Part shown: positions 13,529 through 15,082 of the stretch, piece after piece | Layout: every line of letters begins with the position of its first letter | Position numbering within the stretch: position 1 is the stretch's first letter | NCBI GenBank assembly: GCA_020627525.1 | Contig: JAHDGP010000061.1 | Location: forward strand, 1-15,082 | Length of the DNA stretch: 15,082 nt | Direction of reading: 5' to 3' | Source of the DNA: Bacteroidota bacterium | GTDB taxonomy: Bacteria > Bacteroidota > Bacteroidia > Chitinophagales > UBA2359 | Notes under the pieces: model-generated | Told to the model about the DNA's origin: nothing | What the model saw: only the letters and a program-made list of their open reading frames with translations | The model's database searches: none | Program-made: the position numbers and the translations under genes

Positions 13529-14979
13529 TTAATTAGTATAATTTCAGGTACCAGTATTGATTTAAAATTCTTACTATCAAATACTATTTCTTGTTGCTTT
13601 TCTGGGTTAAAATTGTGGGTAAAATTTTTCAACACACTGAAATAACCAAACAATTCTGGCAGTCCTTTTTCAATGCCACCATTTGCTTTTATCACATTTT
13701 GCAAGGTTGTTTGGGGTTTTCGACTCAATGCCTTTTTAATTCTATTTGCCAACATTTTTTTATCAATAACATGTTTATCAAATACTTTGCTCAATGTATT
13801 TGATTCTGCAATGTTATTTTTTGCTAATTTGGGTTTTTTCTCATAGGTAATATCTACTTTTTGCTCGTAGGACAAACCTTTTTCCAATGGAATGTTAATA
13901 TCAAATTCACCATCAATTTCAATAGAAATATCTGGTGTTTCTTGCATTTTGCTTATTTCATTTAAATGAGATTTAATATCTTGTATTAGCCTATCCGTTA
14001 CATCTTTTTGAGAAACCTGATTGTCTTTGATAATGCGACTTAATTTTTTAGCCATCTTATCATTGGCTCTGGTAACTTTCAATCCTGCAAAATACAAGTG
14101 GTTTTTCATCCCATTCAAAAACATATCTTCTGAATCAATATTTTTTTCAGATAATGTTTTAAACAATTCAGCTGTAAGTCCTTGCCACTTTTCTTGCAGA
14201 CTTCTATCCATCAAAAATCTCCAAAAAGCATAAAAACTCTTTCCCTGATGACTGTCTTTTAATTCATCCAACGCATCGAATGTAAAACCTAGAATATCAC
14301 TTTTTCTCAATGAGCTATCAGAGTGTTTGTGATAAATTTCTTTAGTAATGTTTTTAAAATTATCCTCAACTTCTTTAAAATCAGACAATAATTCTTTTGC
14401 TGAATGATTCAGCTTATTAAACTTTTCAATTATTTGATAATCTTCAAATACTTTTACATCTCCTTCTTTTAATACTTGAATTTGATCATCAATTTCTTTC
14501 TTTTTAGCTTCAAGAATTTTAATTCTTTTTTCTTTATCGTCGCTCGTAAATTCTACTAAATTGTTCAACTGATTGAATATGTCTTTAAATTTTGACTCTG
14601 CACCAACAAAGTCTTTTTTCTTTAAGCTCTCCAGCCAGGTTAATGTCTTATTGGTATGTGATGTCAACTCATAGTAAATGGATTCGTTTTCGGTGTAATT
14701 TGTCAAAAAGCCTTTATCAGTCCATTTTCTTATATATTTTTTGGCTTTTTCTTCAAATGAATCAAAGATTTCAATTCCACTCTCTTCATCGTTTTGAATG
14801 TCACGGAATTCCAAAAAATCTGCCAAATTGCTATGCAATCTTTCAGAAGCAATTACATCTTCATCATTTTTGAATATATTAATAAAAAATTCAACGATTA
14901 TGTCTCTTTGTCTAAGCCTGAGCAATTCGACACTGGGAGAATTGAGTAAAATTTCAGCTATATCTTTGGATTCTATCAT
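13525..14979 (-). CDS. jetA: JetA: DUF3375 (MksF-like) kleisin subunit of the condensin
   Basis: The 484-residue protein matches DUF3375. The N-terminus (LLNSPSVELLRLRQRDIIVEFF), the short helical block FSDLADFL-like SNLADFLEF, and KKYIRKWTDKGFLTNY are typical, followed by a coiled stretch at about 150-220. Further on, FYAFWRFLMDRSLQEKW and a C-terminal winged-helix-like domain end the protein. In Wadjet this subunit is the kleisin that links the two ATPase heads of JetC and binds JetB. The ATG at 14979 begins the first gene of the operon, with jetB overlapping by four bases. Length is usual and no frame damage is seen. It is the first gene visible on the minus strand from the right edge; the preceding 103 bases hold no gene. 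Confidence 0.88.
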   Translation of the reverse strand: MIESKDIAEILLNSPSVELLRLRQRDIIVEFFINIFKNDEDVIASERLHSNLADFLEFRDIQNDEESGIEIFDSFEEKAKKYIRKWTDKGFLTNYTENESIYYELTSHTNKTLTWLESLKKKDFVGAESKFKDIFNQLNNLVEFTSDDKEKRIKILEAKKKEIDDQIQVLKEGDVKVFEDYQIIEKFNKLNHSAKELLSDFKEVEDNFKNITKEIYHKHSDSSLRKSDILGFTFDALDELKDSHQGKSFYAFWRFLMDRSLQEKWQGLTAELFKTLSEKNIDSEDMFLNGMKNHLYFAGLKVTRANDKMAKKLSRIIKDNQVSQKDVTDRLIQDIKSHLNEISKMQETPDISIEIDGEFDINIPLEKGLSYEQKVDITYEKKPKLAKNNIAESNTLSKVFDKHVIDKKMLANRIKKALSRKPQTTLQNVIKANGGIEKGLPELFGYFSVLKNFTHNFNPEKQQEIVFDSKNFKSILVPEIILIK

Positions 14980-15046
14980 TAATTTCTTGATGATTACTAA
15001 TAAATAATATCAGATTTTGTTATTGGGAGTAGGTCTTAGAAGTACG

Positions 15047-15080
15047 CAAATATGCTGATTATTCCTAAAGAGTCGCAAAA
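15047..15080 (-). promoter_or_regulatory. Candidate Bacteroidota-type promoter for the jetABC operon
   Basis: Reading the minus strand, TTTTG (15080-15076) is followed after 21 bases by CATATTTG (15054-15047). This is one mismatch from the TAnnTTTG -7 box, with the -33-like TTTG at acceptable spacing. It would give a leader of roughly 60 bases before jetA. The match is weak enough to occur by chance. Confidence 0.3.
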
Positions 15081-15082
15081 CT

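Overview
The window reads as a low-GC chromosome segment from a member of the Bacteroidota, probably Flavobacteriia- or Saprospiria-like. The evidence is the A+T-rich coding, weak Shine-Dalgarno signals, a YkuD_2-type L,D-transpeptidase, and a large secreted glycosidase with the '3-coathanger stack' C-terminus common in that phylum. No rRNA, tRNA, CRISPR array, transposase or integrase gene was found.

Layout. At 1-489 (+) is the 3' part of an L,D-transpeptidase, meeting a minus-strand pair head-on: a coiled-coil lipoprotein and an NAD(P)H-hydrate epimerase-like protein (492-1880). From 1978 to 4526 lies a patch of small and decaying genes. It holds a VF530-type small protein, a mosaic pseudogene in which a DUF2071 remnant is fused in frame to the C-terminal part of a PLP-dependent decarboxylase, a GNAT acetyltransferase, a four-helix DoxX-like membrane protein broken by one in-frame stop, and a small secreted protein. 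A 352-base non-coding stretch with 8-9 base quasi-repeats follows. Then comes a 995-residue GH74-like secreted beta-propeller hydrolase (4879-7866) with a jelly-roll module and a coathanger C-terminus. Next are a strong hairpin terminator, a single phage-tail-collar (Mdp-like) protein on the minus strand, and an arginase/agmatinase of the plant-arginase-like type (8769-9548).

The right third (9556-14979, minus strand) is one overlapping operon: jetA (DUF3375), jetB (DUF4194) and jetC (SMC-like ATPase). This is the core of a Wadjet/MksBEF condensin, a class whose members recognise and eliminate plasmids. The nuclease subunit JetD, which normally follows jetC, is absent: jetC ends 7 bases from the convergent arginase gene. 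The system is therefore a nuclease-less condensin, has jetD elsewhere (possibly beyond the right edge), or uses another effector.

Most interesting points: the JetABC operon without JetD, the DUF2071/decarboxylase mosaic, the Asp-to-Gly change in the epimerase NNGGD motif, and the quasi-repeat intergenic region.
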